From UBA7957 sp965222695 (lineage in GTDB: Bacteria > Pseudomonadota > Gammaproteobacteria > Granulosicoccales > Granulosicoccaceae), in assembly GCA_965222695.1 (NCBI GenBank), contig OZ244967.1, forward strand, positions 4,526,001 to 4,590,000: a DNA stretch of 64,000 nt. Direction: 5' to 3'. The position numbers and the translations under genes are program-made. Under the pieces are notes generated by a model. It was not told where the DNA came from, ran no database searches, and saw nothing but the letters and a program-made list of their open reading frames with translations. Of the stretch, positions 27,892-36,272 are shown in pieces (positions within the stretch are counted from its first letter, which is position 1; each line of letters begins with the position of its first letter).

Positions 27892-27975
27892 ACATAACGC
27901 CCAAGTTGAGCTGCATTTGACAGCGGGGTAGGTTCTGCCCTGCTGTCAACCGTCAGTTCCAACGCCGTGTTGGGC
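27892..27975 (-). other. attC site
   Basis: An 84-base site, R' ACATAAC and R'' GTTGGGC, with a long stem including TTTGACAGCGGGGTAG / CTGCCCTGCTGTCAA. Confidence 0.88.
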
Positions 27976-27976
27976 A

Positions 27977-28611
27977 TCAACTGCGCTCGCTGAGTAGACG
28001 AATACCCATTGCGCAAAAAAATGCTCCAAGTGCCGCTTCGACAACACGCCGTGTCTTTGCGTAAATCAATACCATCTTCTTTGTCGAAAACGCCACGGCA
28101 TAAGCAAGGTGCCCAACGAAAGAAGTGTTGCTCCCAAAATCAGAACACCGCCTACCCACAAGGGGGCATCTGAGTGCACCCCAATCGATACAATCGCGAT
28201 CATCGCCAAGGCCGCTTTCGGGTTCGTCATTTGCACTATCAAGCCACGGCGGAAATATGGCCAGGTGCCCCCGTGCAACCTAATAGCAGACTCGTGCACA
28301 TCCCGACGCGACGCTGCTGACCGAAGCGACTTGTATCCCAGCCAGATCAAATAACAGCCTCCGGCGACCTTCAGCAAAAACATTATCTGCGCGTAGCTCG
28401 CTATTACGGCCGTGAACCCCGCAACGGTGAGCGACACCCAGAGAAATGTGCCGGTGGCAACGCCAATTGCAAGCGCGGAGCCTTCCTTTCGGCCTACGGC
28501 CATAGAAGTACCAATAATCGCCAGAATATTTGGCCCCGGACTCAAAAGAGCCAACAGCACAGCGGCTAACGAAAATGCAACTCCCGCCAAGTGCGGACTG
28601 AGTTCTTCCAT
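27977..28611 (-). pseudogene. LysE-family exporter, frameshifted
   Basis: The first frame (28611 down to about 28090) gives the LysE/RhtB start and core, including LLSPGPNILAIIGTSMAVGRKEG near residue 24 and QMTNPKAALAMIAIVSIG. It then loses phase near GGVLILGATLLSLGTL. The rest of the protein continues in another frame from about 28105 to 27977, ending MGIRLLSERS. One indel near 28.09-28.11 kb explains this; the combined length of about 205 residues is normal for the family. As written it should be inactive. Confidence 0.82.
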
Positions 28612-28641
28612 CGGTTTTTCTCCTCAATAAACAAAATTGAT

Positions 28642-28719
28642 GTCTAACGCCGCGAGCACAGGCGAGGAACGAAGTGACGAATCCAGCCCGAAGGGCGATT
28701 GTGCCTGACCTTGTTATGT
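28642..28719 (-). other. attC site
   Basis: A 78-base site, R' GTCTAAC and R'' GTTATGT, with complementary arms GAGCACAGGCGAGG and CAATCGC/GTGCCTGACC. The VOC gene reads through almost the whole site and stops inside R'. Confidence 0.88.
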
Positions 28720-29033
28720 GCGTTTTCATACTGCATTAATTCCACTGGCGCACCATTAACCTCAATGAATGCCACTGTGAGACCCGGACTAGGAGAATTG
28801 GGCTGAATAATAATGTGCTTCCCTTCTAGCTCTGATTCCAGATCCTCAACAACAAAAGCAGCATGCGGTACGGTTTGTACTAATTCGGGATAGGGCGCAT
28901 CTTGCCAATATCGTTGCCACTGGATTCCGTACGGATTGTTCGCATGATCTGAGACCGTCATCTTCAAATGAGGAATATCAATTTCTCCCTCGAATGGCTC
29001 CATGGTTGGTATTCCTATGTGATCAAATTTCAT
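28644..29033 (-). CDS. VOC-family protein with attC-encoded tail (cassette)
   Basis: The 129-residue protein has a VOC core: KFDHIGIPT at the start, LVQTVPHAAFVVEDLESELEGK in the middle and VAFIEVNGAPVELMQYE closing the fold. The last 24 or so residues (from NAHNKVRHNRPSG on) are encoded by the attC site, whose R' box supplies the TAG stop. The tail is arginine-rich and probably disordered. The gene follows a GNAT gene with only an R'' remnant (GTTATGT at 29051) between them. Confidence 0.78.
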   Translation of the reverse strand: MKFDHIGIPTMEPFEGEIDIPHLKMTVSDHANNPYGIQWQRYWQDAPYPELVQTVPHAAFVVEDLESELEGKHIIIQPNSPSPGLTVAFIEVNGAPVELMQYENAHNKVRHNRPSGWIRHFVPRLCSRR

Positions 29034-29051
29034 GATTCGATGGTTAGCCCG

Positions 29052-29570
29052 TTATGTTAATTTTGGATGTCTGTGCATGTTCCACAATGACCCTCGAAAC
29101 TCTACCTGCTTTTCTAATTTCGCACCAACACTTTCTGCGAGTTTGATTGATGCGTGATTCTTTTTGTGAATGAGGCTAATCAAGCGTATCTGTGCGAGAT
29201 GCTCCAATCCCACCCTCTGCACAACTCTTGTCGCCTCGCTTGCGAACCCTTTACCCCAGTGTTGCTTTGCTAATGCCCACTTTATTTCTGGGGATGGCCA
29301 ATCATTCGGATACCAAAATCCGACCGTACCGAGCACCTTTCCACTTATCTTCTCCTCCACCGCGTAAGGCCCGTATCCTCGAAGTTGCCAATGGCCGATC
29401 ATGCCGCACATCGTTCGCCATGTTTCTCCTTCAGTGAACGATTTTCCATAGGTATACTTCGTTGCTTCAGCATCTGAATAATGTTGATGCAAATCTACCC
29501 AATCCTCTTCCTTGAATTGCCTTAGCACCAGCCTTTCAGTATCTACTTCAGCAGGGACTATCAGTTTCAT
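29052..29570 (-). CDS. RimJ/RimL-type GNAT acetyltransferase (cassette)
   Basis: The 172-residue protein starts TERLVLRQFKEEDWVDLHQHYSD, as in RimJ/RimL-type enzymes. It has the acetyl-CoA loop KQHWGKGFASEATRVV near residue 118 and LIHKKNHASIKLAESVGAKLEKQ at the end. Most likely it acetylates a protein N-terminus or small amine. Its attC has been lost down to one R'' box. Confidence 0.85.
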   Translation of the reverse strand: MKLIVPAEVDTERLVLRQFKEEDWVDLHQHYSDAEATKYTYGKSFTEGETWRTMCGMIGHWQLRGYGPYAVEEKISGKVLGTVGFWYPNDWPSPEIKWALAKQHWGKGFASEATRVVQRVGLEHLAQIRLISLIHKKNHASIKLAESVGAKLEKQVEFRGSLWNMHRHPKLT

Positions 29571-29606
29571 AGTGAATATATCTCAAATGGTAGGAGCGTA
29601 TTTTTA

Positions 29607-29662
29607 ACATAACGCCCGCAACAGTGGCCGAGTCAAATGTCCGTTACTTGCTCTGGTTATAC
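29607..29662 (-). other. attC site
   Basis: A 56-base site, R' ACATAAC and R'' GTTATAC, with arms GCCCGCAACAGTGG and CCGTTACTTGCTCTG only partly complementary. Confidence 0.78.
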
Positions 29663-29704
29663 GGCCGATAAATACTCTGCATCCCTTTTTTTGCGACTCC
29701 TGGT

Positions 29705-30853
29705 TCAATCACGAAACTTTGCCGCGCCTGCGCCTTCAGAGAACTCCACCGCCGGAAGGCCAAATAATCGCGTAGCGAGAAACTGGTGAAAATCGACCAC
29801 GACTTGTTCCATATCGACGAGTTTCCCACCGCGGCCAGTGGTGGCATACATACCCGACTGCACTCGCTCGCAAATCCACTTGTCTTCGGCGAAAAACGCT
29901 TCAGTGAATTCTCTCGTCATCTGATCCTCTCCCATATAGTCACTTAGCCCAACGGTTCCAGATCTAATCCGAGTTCTCCCTGGGTCAATCGGATGCGCGG
30001 AGAGCCAGCCGAGCGATCCATAGCTCAGTATGCCCACAAATGACGGCGGTACCGAGATTAGAATGTAGTGATTGTAGATGTCGTCATAAGTCGAGCCAAT
30101 TAGTTTCGATACTATGCCCTGTTCTGACTTGGTTTCCCCGCCGGTCAATGACCACTCAGAAGAACCGGCAATATAGTAGGCACCGCGTGTTGGCGTGTAT
30201 CTTTCGAGTGTTTCGCGGTGCACTTTGAACAAATGATAGCTCTCAATTGCATTCTCTATCGCCAGCTTCCAATTTGCTTGCCATGTTTCAGTGTTTCCAG
30301 AGGCCACACAATCGAATTTTTCCGGCTCGAATATCCGCAGATACTTATTGATTCCGTCAAGGCGATCGGCGAGTGATCCGGGACTCTGACCCAGATGGAC
30401 AAAAACCAACCCGAGCCAGACCTCCAGTCGAACAGAGATCAATCCGTGCTCATCAGAATCGACTGGAATATTCTTGTTGAAGGGAACAGCCTTGAGGGAC
30501 CCTGACAAGCTGTATGTCCACGCGTGATAGGGACAGATGATCTGACGTTTGACTGTTCCGCGACCGTCATCGAGCAGCGGTGTCCCTCTATGTCTACAGG
30601 TATTAGAAAAGGCCCTAAGTACTTCATCATCGCCCCGTACAACAACGACAGGCTCACCCGCAATGTGGGTGGCAAAATAGTCTCCGGGCGAGGCGCATTC
30701 ACCCTCCATACAGACAAAAACCCATTCATCGCGGAATATCTTCGTCGCCTCGGCCTCGAAGACCTCGGCGTCGGTATAAGAAGCGAAAGGCAACGAGCGA
30801 GCTTGCTCAAGAGACTCGATCGCATATTCTCGAAGCGATTGCAGTACGCTCAT
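29705..30853 (-). CDS. Rieske non-heme iron oxygenase alpha subunit (cassette)
   Basis: The 382-residue protein has an N-terminal Rieske [2Fe-2S] domain with CRHRG (about residue 87) and CPYHAW about 20 residues later. A catalytic domain follows with the mononuclear-iron motif ENAIESYHLFKVH (two His, near residue 210). Members hydroxylate aromatic rings or demethylate quaternary amines; the substrate is not readable. At about 1.15 kb it is long for an integron cassette, and no reductase or ferredoxin partner is in the window. Confidence 0.88.
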   Translation of the reverse strand: MSVLQSLREYAIESLEQARSLPFASYTDAEVFEAEATKIFRDEWVFVCMEGECASPGDYFATHIAGEPVVVVRGDDEVLRAFSNTCRHRGTPLLDDGRGTVKRQIICPYHAWTYSLSGSLKAVPFNKNIPVDSDEHGLISVRLEVWLGLVFVHLGQSPGSLADRLDGINKYLRIFEPEKFDCVASGNTETWQANWKLAIENAIESYHLFKVHRETLERYTPTRGAYYIAGSSEWSLTGGETKSEQGIVSKLIGSTYDDIYNHYILISVPPSFVGILSYGSLGWLSAHPIDPGRTRIRSGTVGLSDYMGEDQMTREFTEAFFAEDKWICERVQSGMYATTGRGGKLVDMEQVVVDFHQFLATRLFGLPAVEFSEGAGAAKFRD

Positions 30854-30891
30854 TGCGCTAACCGTGGTATGCCACAGCTTTCAACCAGGCC

Positions 30892-30951
30892 GTATAACGT
30901 TCACCATAAGACGCGCCGCCTTTTGGCGTCGGCTTGATGAGCTGGTTATGG
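30892..30951 (-). other. attC site
   Basis: A 60-base site, R' GTATAAC and R'' GTTATGG, with the strong stem GACGCGCCGCC / GGCGTCGGC around TTTT. Confidence 0.9.
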
Positions 30952-31572
30952 TTGCTGCACAAATGATGAACGGATAAGACCTATCCCAGCTAAAGCGAAT
31001 AATCCGGCCAGGATACCCTCTACCCATTGTCTAAAACGCTTGTATACACGCATGACGCCCCCTACAGAAAATAACAGCGAGTAAATAACATAAACCAAAA
31101 AACCAGCTGCCATGCAAACGCCTGTAGCCAAGACAACGGAGTAAATATCTGCGTTTGAACTTAAGCCAACTGAAAGTGCAGCCATCCATGCTAAAACAGC
31201 TTTAGGATTGGAGAGGTTCAATATCAGGCCCTGGAGAAACCAATTCCGTTTTGACTGCGAGATTGCTTCTTCTGTATCAGGGCGCCACGCGGAACGGGCG
31301 GCAAGAAACGCAAGCCAAATTAGATAGAGCCCGCCCAAAATCTTAAGAATTGATAATACATAAACCGAACCTTGGAGTACAACCCCCATTCCGCTGGCTG
31401 CAATCAAACCCCAAAAAGCCAAGCCGCACGATAAGCCAGCGCCATAGATCAACCCTGCTTTTCGTCCTTGGTGCATGGCTACCACCGCATTTGAAATCGT
31501 TGCTGGCCCCGGTGAAACTGCGACGATGAAAAAGGTCAGTGCAATCGATGCAAGAGAAAACAGGTCAATCAT
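30946..31572 (-). CDS. LysE/RhtB-family amino-acid exporter (cassette)
   Basis: The 208-residue protein has about six membrane helices and the family start FFIVAVSPGPATISNAVVAMHQGRKAG plus LSNPKAVLAWMAAL near residue 125. It is predicted to export an amino acid or related metabolite. Its stop lies inside the R'' box of its own attC. Unlike the LysE gene at 28 kb it is intact. Confidence 0.88.
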   Translation of the reverse strand: MIDLFSLASIALTFFIVAVSPGPATISNAVVAMHQGRKAGLIYGAGLSCGLAFWGLIAASGMGVVLQGSVYVLSILKILGGLYLIWLAFLAARSAWRPDTEEAISQSKRNWFLQGLILNLSNPKAVLAWMAALSVGLSSNADIYSVVLATGVCMAAGFLVYVIYSLLFSVGGVMRVYKRFRQWVEGILAGLFALAGIGLIRSSFVQQP

Positions 31573-31610
31573 TTTGAAGCTCTTGTAAAGTTATTGGTGG
31601 TCTGATGTAA

Positions 31611-31700
31611 GCATAACGCCAAAGTTATGGGGCCGGAGCAAGCGCTAGCTTGTGGAGCTCCCAGCAGGCCCGAAGGGACTACGGCATGAACGCATTAGCC
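31611..31700 (-). other. attC site with variant R''
   Basis: A 90-base site, R' GCATAAC; R'' reads ATTAGCC rather than GTTAGCC. The inner arms GGAGCAAGCGCTAGCTTGTGGAGCTCC form a perfect central hairpin. Confidence 0.8.
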
Positions 31701-32681
31701 ATTTATCCCTGCCGTACCCCATTCGTCGTAGCGATCGCCTGTAACACGATCCGCCAACGCATCCAGGGCTGCCTGCTCATCATCCGACAGTTTCACATCG
31801 TAGGCTCCGAGATTCGACTTGAGGTTCTCCAATTTCGTCGTTCCAGTAAGAGCCATGATGTGCTCACCACGACCGATGACCCAAGCGAGCGCGACCTGTG
31901 CCGGTGTACATGACTTAGCAGAGGCCACCGCTTCTATCTCATCAACGAGCGCCACGTTGGCGGTGTAGGCTTCACCTTGGTAACGAGGAGTCGTCAACCG
32001 CCAGTCGCCTTCCCGCAACGTTTCTGATTTGAATCGTCCCGTCAACATGCCTCTACCGAGTGGCGAGTAGGCCACCAGAGATGCGCCGACTTCAAGACAG
32101 GCGGGCATGACATCAGCCTCGATATCTCGGCTGAAGATCGAATACTCGGACTGTACCGCAGAGATCGGATGAATGTTTGCCGCTCGACGGATTGTAGTGC
32201 CAGATGCCTCGGACAAACCGATGGCGCGCACTTTGCCTTCCGCCACCAGTTCAGCCATCGCGGCTACTGTCTCCTCAATTGGTGTAGCTGGATCGACGCG
32301 ATGTAGGTAATACAGATCGATAACGTCGGTACGCAAGCGCTGTAGTGAACCATCGACGGAGCGCCGGCAGTTTTCACGCGAACCATCCAGGCCAGTAAAC
32401 TCGCCTGTTTTGAAATCCCGGGTTGGTCCGAATTTGGTGGCAATAAATACGCGGTTACGGCGGTCTGCAAGTGCTTTACCAAGCAGTGACTCGTTAGCGC
32501 CACCGATGCCATACATTTCTGCCGTATCAAAGTGCTCGACGCCCAATTCAATCGCCTCATGTAGCAGCTTGATCGCAGCTATTTGCTCCATGGGCGGGCC
32601 ATAAAACTCCGACAGGCCCATGCAGCCAAGGCCTATCGTTGGAAGCTCTCGGTTTGTATTGCCTAAGCTTCTTCTTTGCAT
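31695..32681 (-). CDS. Aldo/keto reductase (cassette)
   Basis: The 328-residue protein has the AKR catalytic residues in order: FDTAEMYG (Asp and Tyr, near residue 53), FIATKFG (Lys) and LYYLHRVD (His). It also has the cofactor-binding end AYSPLGRGMLTGRF and the GTTKLENLKSNLGA block. It closely follows the layout of YajO/Gcy-like AKR13-type enzymes. The stop is inside the attC R'' box. It is another long metabolic cassette. Confidence 0.9.
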   Translation of the reverse strand: MQRRSLGNTNRELPTIGLGCMGLSEFYGPPMEQIAAIKLLHEAIELGVEHFDTAEMYGIGGANESLLGKALADRRNRVFIATKFGPTRDFKTGEFTGLDGSRENCRRSVDGSLQRLRTDVIDLYYLHRVDPATPIEETVAAMAELVAEGKVRAIGLSEASGTTIRRAANIHPISAVQSEYSIFSRDIEADVMPACLEVGASLVAYSPLGRGMLTGRFKSETLREGDWRLTTPRYQGEAYTANVALVDEIEAVASAKSCTPAQVALAWVIGRGEHIMALTGTTKLENLKSNLGAYDVKLSDDEQAALDALADRVTGDRYDEWGTAGING

Positions 32682-32703
32682 CGATAACTCCTTCGAATTA
32701 ATA

Positions 32704-32824
32704 GGTTAACGCCTTGCTAATGGACAGCCGAAGCAACGCGTAGGCTGTCCCATGGATGCCGCGCCTTTTGCGGCGTCCGAGCAGGGCGGCTTTTTACTCT
32801 GCGGTTTTAAATGACTTGTTATGC
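32704..32824 (-). other. Long attC site
   Basis: A 121-base site, R' GGTTAAC and R'' GTTATGC, with two stems (GGACAGCCGAAGC / GTAGGCTGTCC and GCCGCGCC / GGCGTCCGAGC). Confidence 0.85.
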
Positions 32825-32846
32825 GGCGTATCTGAACAACTTGAAT

Positions 32847-33149
32847 TCACTGTTGTAGTTGACCTCCTTTATATGACCACACACGCGTTTCTTGCTCTCC
32901 ACAAAGTACATCCAGAGCCATTATTCCCTCAACAATTCTGGCGTGTTCAGGATCGCTCGATAATACATCGATATTCTCTTGAGATTCTCAGATTGTTTGA
33001 GTAACACACTCATCACCATCCAAAAAGAAAAGGGTTCCCTGATTACCAGGTCGTGAAGATAAAACTGGTAGAGATACACGATTTGCATAATCGATTAGCT
33101 TATCCTTTTTAGCTGGGATAAATGATGTCTTCCAGATTCTCACAAGCAT
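32847..33149 (-). pseudogene. ABM-like monooxygenase with one nonsense codon
   Basis: From ATG 33149 one frame of 100 codons runs to a stop at 32847, interrupted only by TGA at 32988-32990 (codon 54). The protein starts MLVRIWKTSFIPAKKDKLID, continues SSRPGNQGTLFFLDGDECVTQTI, then the stop, then ESQENIDVLSSDPEH. In antibiotic-biosynthesis-monooxygenase (ABM) folds this position is the conserved tryptophan of the x-I-W-E-S strand, so TGG to TGA is the likely change. It fills the gap between the aldo/keto reductase attC and element A. Confidence 0.78.
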
Positions 33150-33189
33150 TCTTAGTTTCCTTTAGCAATTGACGCGAATCTTCCCTGCC

Positions 33190-33291
33190 GCTTAACACTT
33201 ATCTCAACGGTGGGTTGACAATGTCATGGGTTGTGGCGCAGCCACGTTCCCTGGCTTTGTCATTCTCATCCGTTGCAGATCTTTGTTGAAC
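33190..33291 (-). other. attC rebuilt by element A left end
   Basis: R' GCTTAAC (33190-33196) and the inner arms belong to the original site. The last seven bases, GTTGAAC (33285-33291), are the first bases of element A and fit the R'' consensus GTTRRRY. The original R'' box is now at 35600 on the other side of the element. Confidence 0.75.
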
Positions 33292-33392
33292 GCAGTCGCT
33301 CCGCTCCAAAATAAATCCTTTCCCCTTACCGCAGAATAAATGAGTCTTTCCCCATGCACCCACGCCAGGGTGCCTTAACCGAGGAAAGACTC

Positions 33393-34304
33393 ATGAACAA
33401 AGCACAGCAAAAACGATTCAATTCACTGTACCAGCAACATCTTAACGCACTGTTGCGCCAGGGCAAAAGCCAAAAAACTATTGATGCCTACTCGCGCGCT
33501 GTACGTCGCATCGCCGCTTTCTTTGATTGTTGTCCGGAAAAACTCTCCCAAGAAGATCTTAAAACCTACTTCACCAGCCTGGTCAAATCCCACTCCTGGA
33601 GCACCGTCAAACTGGATCGCAACGGCTTGCAATTCTTCTACAAGCATGTGCTCGACAAACAGTGGCAATGGGTCGATATAGTCAAACCACCCCAGGTGCG
33701 CTCATTGCCCGATATCTTTACCCAGCGCGAGATCGCTCTGCTGATCAACAACACCCGCGAGATCCGCTATCAGGTTTATATCCTGACCTGCTACAGCATG
33801 GGTCTTCGCCTCGGCGAGGCACTTAACCTCAAGGTTGGCGACATCGACATCGACAGCGAACGCATGCGTGTACATATCCGTCGTGGCAAACATCACAAGG
33901 ATCGCTTTGTGACTTTACCCAAAGCCACGCTCTCAGCACTACGCCAGTATTGGCTGACACACCGTCATCGCAGTTTGGTATTCCCCGGAGGAAATTCACC
34001 CGATAAACGGGCTTGCGCAACCGGACCTATGGATCGTGGTGGCTTACAGAAATCGTTCAAGGCCATCGTGCACTGTTGCGCCATCCACAAGAAAGTCTCC
34101 ATTCACAGTCTGCGTCACAGCTACGGGGCGCACCTGGTCGAATCCGGCCTGCATTTACGCTCGATTCAAAAAGAGCTCGGCCATGCCTGTCCTAAAACCA
34201 CCGCGCTCTATACCCAGCTCACCGAGCCTGCACAACAAAATGCCCGCACTATGATCGACGCATTGATCAGCAAACTGCCCATCTCACTGGACGGGGAGCT
34301 GTAG
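33393..34304 (+). CDS. Tyrosine recombinase of IS91-like element (copy A)
   Basis: The chosen start ATG 33393 follows GAGGAAAG at good spacing; it gives 303 residues. An N-terminal SAM-like core-binding domain (residues 10-95) precedes the catalytic domain. The complete set R139, K near 166, H-x-x-R (HSLRH) near 238, H of ELGH and Tyr of ALYTQL is present. It lacks the extra motif-III patch of integron integrases, so it is not IntI. The stop is one base upstream of the transposase ATG, so the two are coupled. Relative to copy C it has two extra residues (ID-ID-S) before ERMRV. Confidence 0.88.
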   Translation: MNKAQQKRFNSLYQQHLNALLRQGKSQKTIDAYSRAVRRIAAFFDCCPEKLSQEDLKTYFTSLVKSHSWSTVKLDRNGLQFFYKHVLDKQWQWVDIVKPPQVRSLPDIFTQREIALLINNTREIRYQVYILTCYSMGLRLGEALNLKVGDIDIDSERMRVHIRRGKHHKDRFVTLPKATLSALRQYWLTHRHRSLVFPGGNSPDKRACATGPMDRGGLQKSFKAIVHCCAIHKKVSIHSLRHSYGAHLVESGLHLRSIQKELGHACPKTTALYTQLTEPAQQNARTMIDALISKLPISLDGEL

Positions 34305-34305
34305 G

Positions 34306-35346
34306 ATGAACCTGACGGACATTATTGCGCGTTATTCAAAACGATTTACCGACAAGTACTCACTCTCCCACGATCAGCAGCATGCGCTGGATGCCACCCT
34401 GCATTGCCACACTCCTCGCTACGGCGAGATCCAGCTCCAATGCCCTCACTGCGAGCAGCATCAGGTGCAGTACCCCTGCTGCGGCCATCGCCATTGCCAT
34501 CGCTGCCAGAATCATCTGACCACACAATGGCTTGAGCGCCAGACTCAAAAACTGTTGCCGCTCGACTACTTTATGGTCACCTTTACGATTCCCTTCGAGC
34601 TTCGGGCGCTTGCACGCAAGCATCCGAAAACCGTCTACGCCTGCTTGTTCCGGTGTGCGGTATCAACGCTCAGGGACTTTGCCCTGAACGACAAAAAGCT
34701 GGGCGCCGAGATCGCCATGACCGCTGTGCTGCATACCCACTCGCGCCGGCTCAATTACCACCCGCATGTGCATATCATCGTACCGGGCGGCTGCATCAAT
34801 AAACGAAACCGCCTGTGGAAAACCATGGGCGGTCGCTATCTCTTTAAAAACGAATCGCTGGCCAAGGTCTTCCGAGCGCGTCTGCTACAGGCGCTGCAAT
34901 CAGAAAAGCTGGTACTGCCTGCCAGCATCGCCACACAGTGGGTAGTGGACTGTGCTCACGTCGGTAAGGGACTACCCGCGCTGAAATACCTTTCCCGCTA
35001 CCTATACCGCGGTGTCATCGCCGAGAAAAACATCATTGCCGATGATGGACAATCCGTAACCTTCAGCTATACCGACAACACCGGCAAACATCGCACACGC
35101 ACACTGGCCGGCGAGGATTTTTTATCGCTGGTCTTTCAGCACGTGTTGCCCAAAGGCTTTCGCCGTGTCCGGGATTACGGCTTTTTGCATCCCAATGCCA
35201 AAGCAATATTGCACCTGATCCAACAAGTCTTATGTACACAAATACCGGAGCCAGAGAACAGACCGCGACCTGACTACCGGTGCCATCACTGTCAAAGCCC
35301 GATGTGCATTACCGTGTTCTTCCCGCCTGCATGGCGATCAGGTTAA
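34306..35346 (+). CDS. tnpA: IS91-family HUH transposase (copy A)
   Basis: The 346-residue protein has an N-terminal zinc ribbon (cysteines at about 46, 49, 58, 64 and 67), the HUH metal motif HPHVHIIV (His154 and His156) and the YLSRYLYRG tyrosine motif at 228-235. A second CHHCQSP cysteine pair lies near the C-terminus. This is the Y-transposase layout of IS91/IS801/ISCR rolling-circle elements, which cut and rejoin single-stranded DNA. The copy differs from C and D at one residue (His for Arg at position 22). Confidence 0.92.
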   Translation: MNLTDIIARYSKRFTDKYSLSHDQQHALDATLHCHTPRYGEIQLQCPHCEQHQVQYPCCGHRHCHRCQNHLTTQWLERQTQKLLPLDYFMVTFTIPFELRALARKHPKTVYACLFRCAVSTLRDFALNDKKLGAEIAMTAVLHTHSRRLNYHPHVHIIVPGGCINKRNRLWKTMGGRYLFKNESLAKVFRARLLQALQSEKLVLPASIATQWVVDCAHVGKGLPALKYLSRYLYRGVIAEKNIIADDGQSVTFSYTDNTGKHRTRTLAGEDFLSLVFQHVLPKGFRRVRDYGFLHPNAKAILHLIQQVLCTQIPEPENRPRPDYRCHHCQSPMCITVFFPPAWRSG

Positions 35347-35545
35347 ACACTTGCACTATCTGATAGCAGGCACACTCATTTAAGAGGTAACGTCAGTTTA
35401 TGCACAAAGAAACCGTTAACGGCACGCCCTGCAGTGAGGCTCCCGTTCGCCTGCTGAAAAGTGCCTGGCCTGTCATAAATAGAAAAACAAGTCACACAGT
35501 CACCACTATTTCCTTTATATAGAATACCGTCAATCTGCCGGACTG

Positions 35546-35606
35546 GTTCAACAACCGGATTAGGTTGCGGTTCGTTCCTCACGCAACCTATCCTTGTTCG
35601 TTATAA
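35546..35606 (-). other. attC-like site formed by element A right end
   Basis: GTTCAAC (35546-35552), the bulged stem GGATTAGGTTGCG / CGCAACCTATCC and the flanking R'' GTTATAA (35600-35606) together give a 61-base attC-like unit. It now serves the mazEF cassette. Confidence 0.7.
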
Positions 35607-35939
35607 CGCGAGGACAAGCCTCACGCCTTCTTCAACTTCTCTGAGTTTCGGAGCCGGCAACCTACCAACGCGCTTACTTAGAAATGACTTGTCCAGTGTT
35701 ATGATTTGGGAAACATTGACAACTGACTCGCGACCCAATTTCACACTCCGTTTGGGAAGAGATACATTGCCTGGGGCTGCCGCCAGCTTAGTGTTTGAGG
35801 TAATCGCCGCTACTACAATCGTATTAATACGACTGCGATTAAAATCGTCAGATTGTAGAATGAGTATTGGTCGCCTAAATCCAGGTTCAGACGCAGTTGG
35901 TTCGGGTAAGTCAGCCCACCACACTTCCCCTCGCTTCAT
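35601..35939 (-). CDS. mazF: MazF/PemK-type mRNA interferase (toxin)
   Basis: The 112-residue protein has the MazF barrel: MKRGEVWWADLPEPTASEPGFRRPILILQSDDFN at the start, with the conserved RRP, then VVAAITSNTKLAAAPGNV and the terminal SVVNVSQIITLDKSFL. These toxins cleave mRNA at short sites. ATG overlaps nothing but follows the antitoxin stop directly (CTA/CAT adjacency at 35939-35940), the normal antitoxin-first order. The stop is within the R'' box. Confidence 0.9.
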   Translation of the reverse strand: MKRGEVWWADLPEPTASEPGFRRPILILQSDDFNRSRINTIVVAAITSNTKLAAAPGNVSLPKRSVKLGRESVVNVSQIITLDKSFLSKRVGRLPAPKLREVEEGVRLVLAL

Positions 35940-36176
35940 CTACCAATCTTCCTTAGTAAGCACCTTGAGTTGCATTTTCTGCAGGTTGGAATCTAATTTC
36001 GAGTCGTTTGAGGCGTACACTTCATTAAGTTTTGCGGTGATGTCTTCAGTTCGATGACGCTCAATGTATTCATGTACAGCCGCGGTGTACAGCTCACTGC
36101 GGGACACACCTAGTTTTTTTGCTGCGCGATCTGCCGCTTCGAATACTTCGTCTGGTATTGATATAGCTGTTTTCAT
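35940..36176 (-). CDS. mazE: RHH antitoxin of mazF pair
   Basis: The 78-residue protein has a ribbon-helix-helix start (MKTAISIPDEVFEAADRAAKKLGVSRSELYTAAVHEYIERH), followed by an acidic toxin-binding tail. It should neutralise the adjacent MazF and repress the operon. RHH rather than AbrB-type antitoxins are common in this MazF branch (ChpI-like). Confidence 0.85.
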   Translation of the reverse strand: MKTAISIPDEVFEAADRAAKKLGVSRSELYTAAVHEYIERHRTEDITAKLNEVYASNDSKLDSNLQKMQLKVLTKEDW

Positions 36177-36215
36177 ATCTAATAGTATAACTCAGGTTAT
36201 ACCACTCAACAAGCG

Positions 36216-36272
36216 TTATAACGCTTAAATCAGCCGCGCGTTTTTTGCGTCGGCTGCATTTGCTTGTTAGCC
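36216..36272 (-). other. attC site
   Basis: A 57-base site, R' TTATAAC and R'' GTTAGCC, with stem CAGCCGCGC / GCGTCGGCTG. It encodes the last residues of the BrnA protein. Confidence 0.9.

Larger units (their letters stand above)
33285..35599 (+). mobile_element. IS91-like element, copy A (full length, 2315 bp)
   Basis: It has the same gene pair and ends as copies C and D. Left end: GTTGAACGCAGTCGC. Right end: hairpin AGGTTGCG/CGCAACCT then TATCCTTGTTC. Flanks differ among copies up to exactly these points. It is six bases longer than C and D because of a small duplication (ATCGAC) in the recombinase gene, and it has a few substitutions. The last about 250 bases hold no gene. Confidence 0.88.

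Noticed and set aside
29034..29060. A full attC between the RimJ-type GNAT and VOC genes
   Set aside because: Only the R'' box GTTATGT is present; there is no stem or R' box, so it is a remnant at best.
33393..34304. The element-borne tyrosine recombinase as the missing integron integrase
   Set aside because: It lacks the extra IntI-specific segment before the HxxR box, is coupled to an IS91 transposase, occurs in several copies and faces the same way in each; it belongs to the element.
35376..35582. A 68-codon minus-strand frame at the right end of each element (also 43557-43763 and 58244-58450)
   Set aside because: It overlaps the terminal attC-like hairpin, has no start-site support and no known family; conservation is explained by the element end itself.
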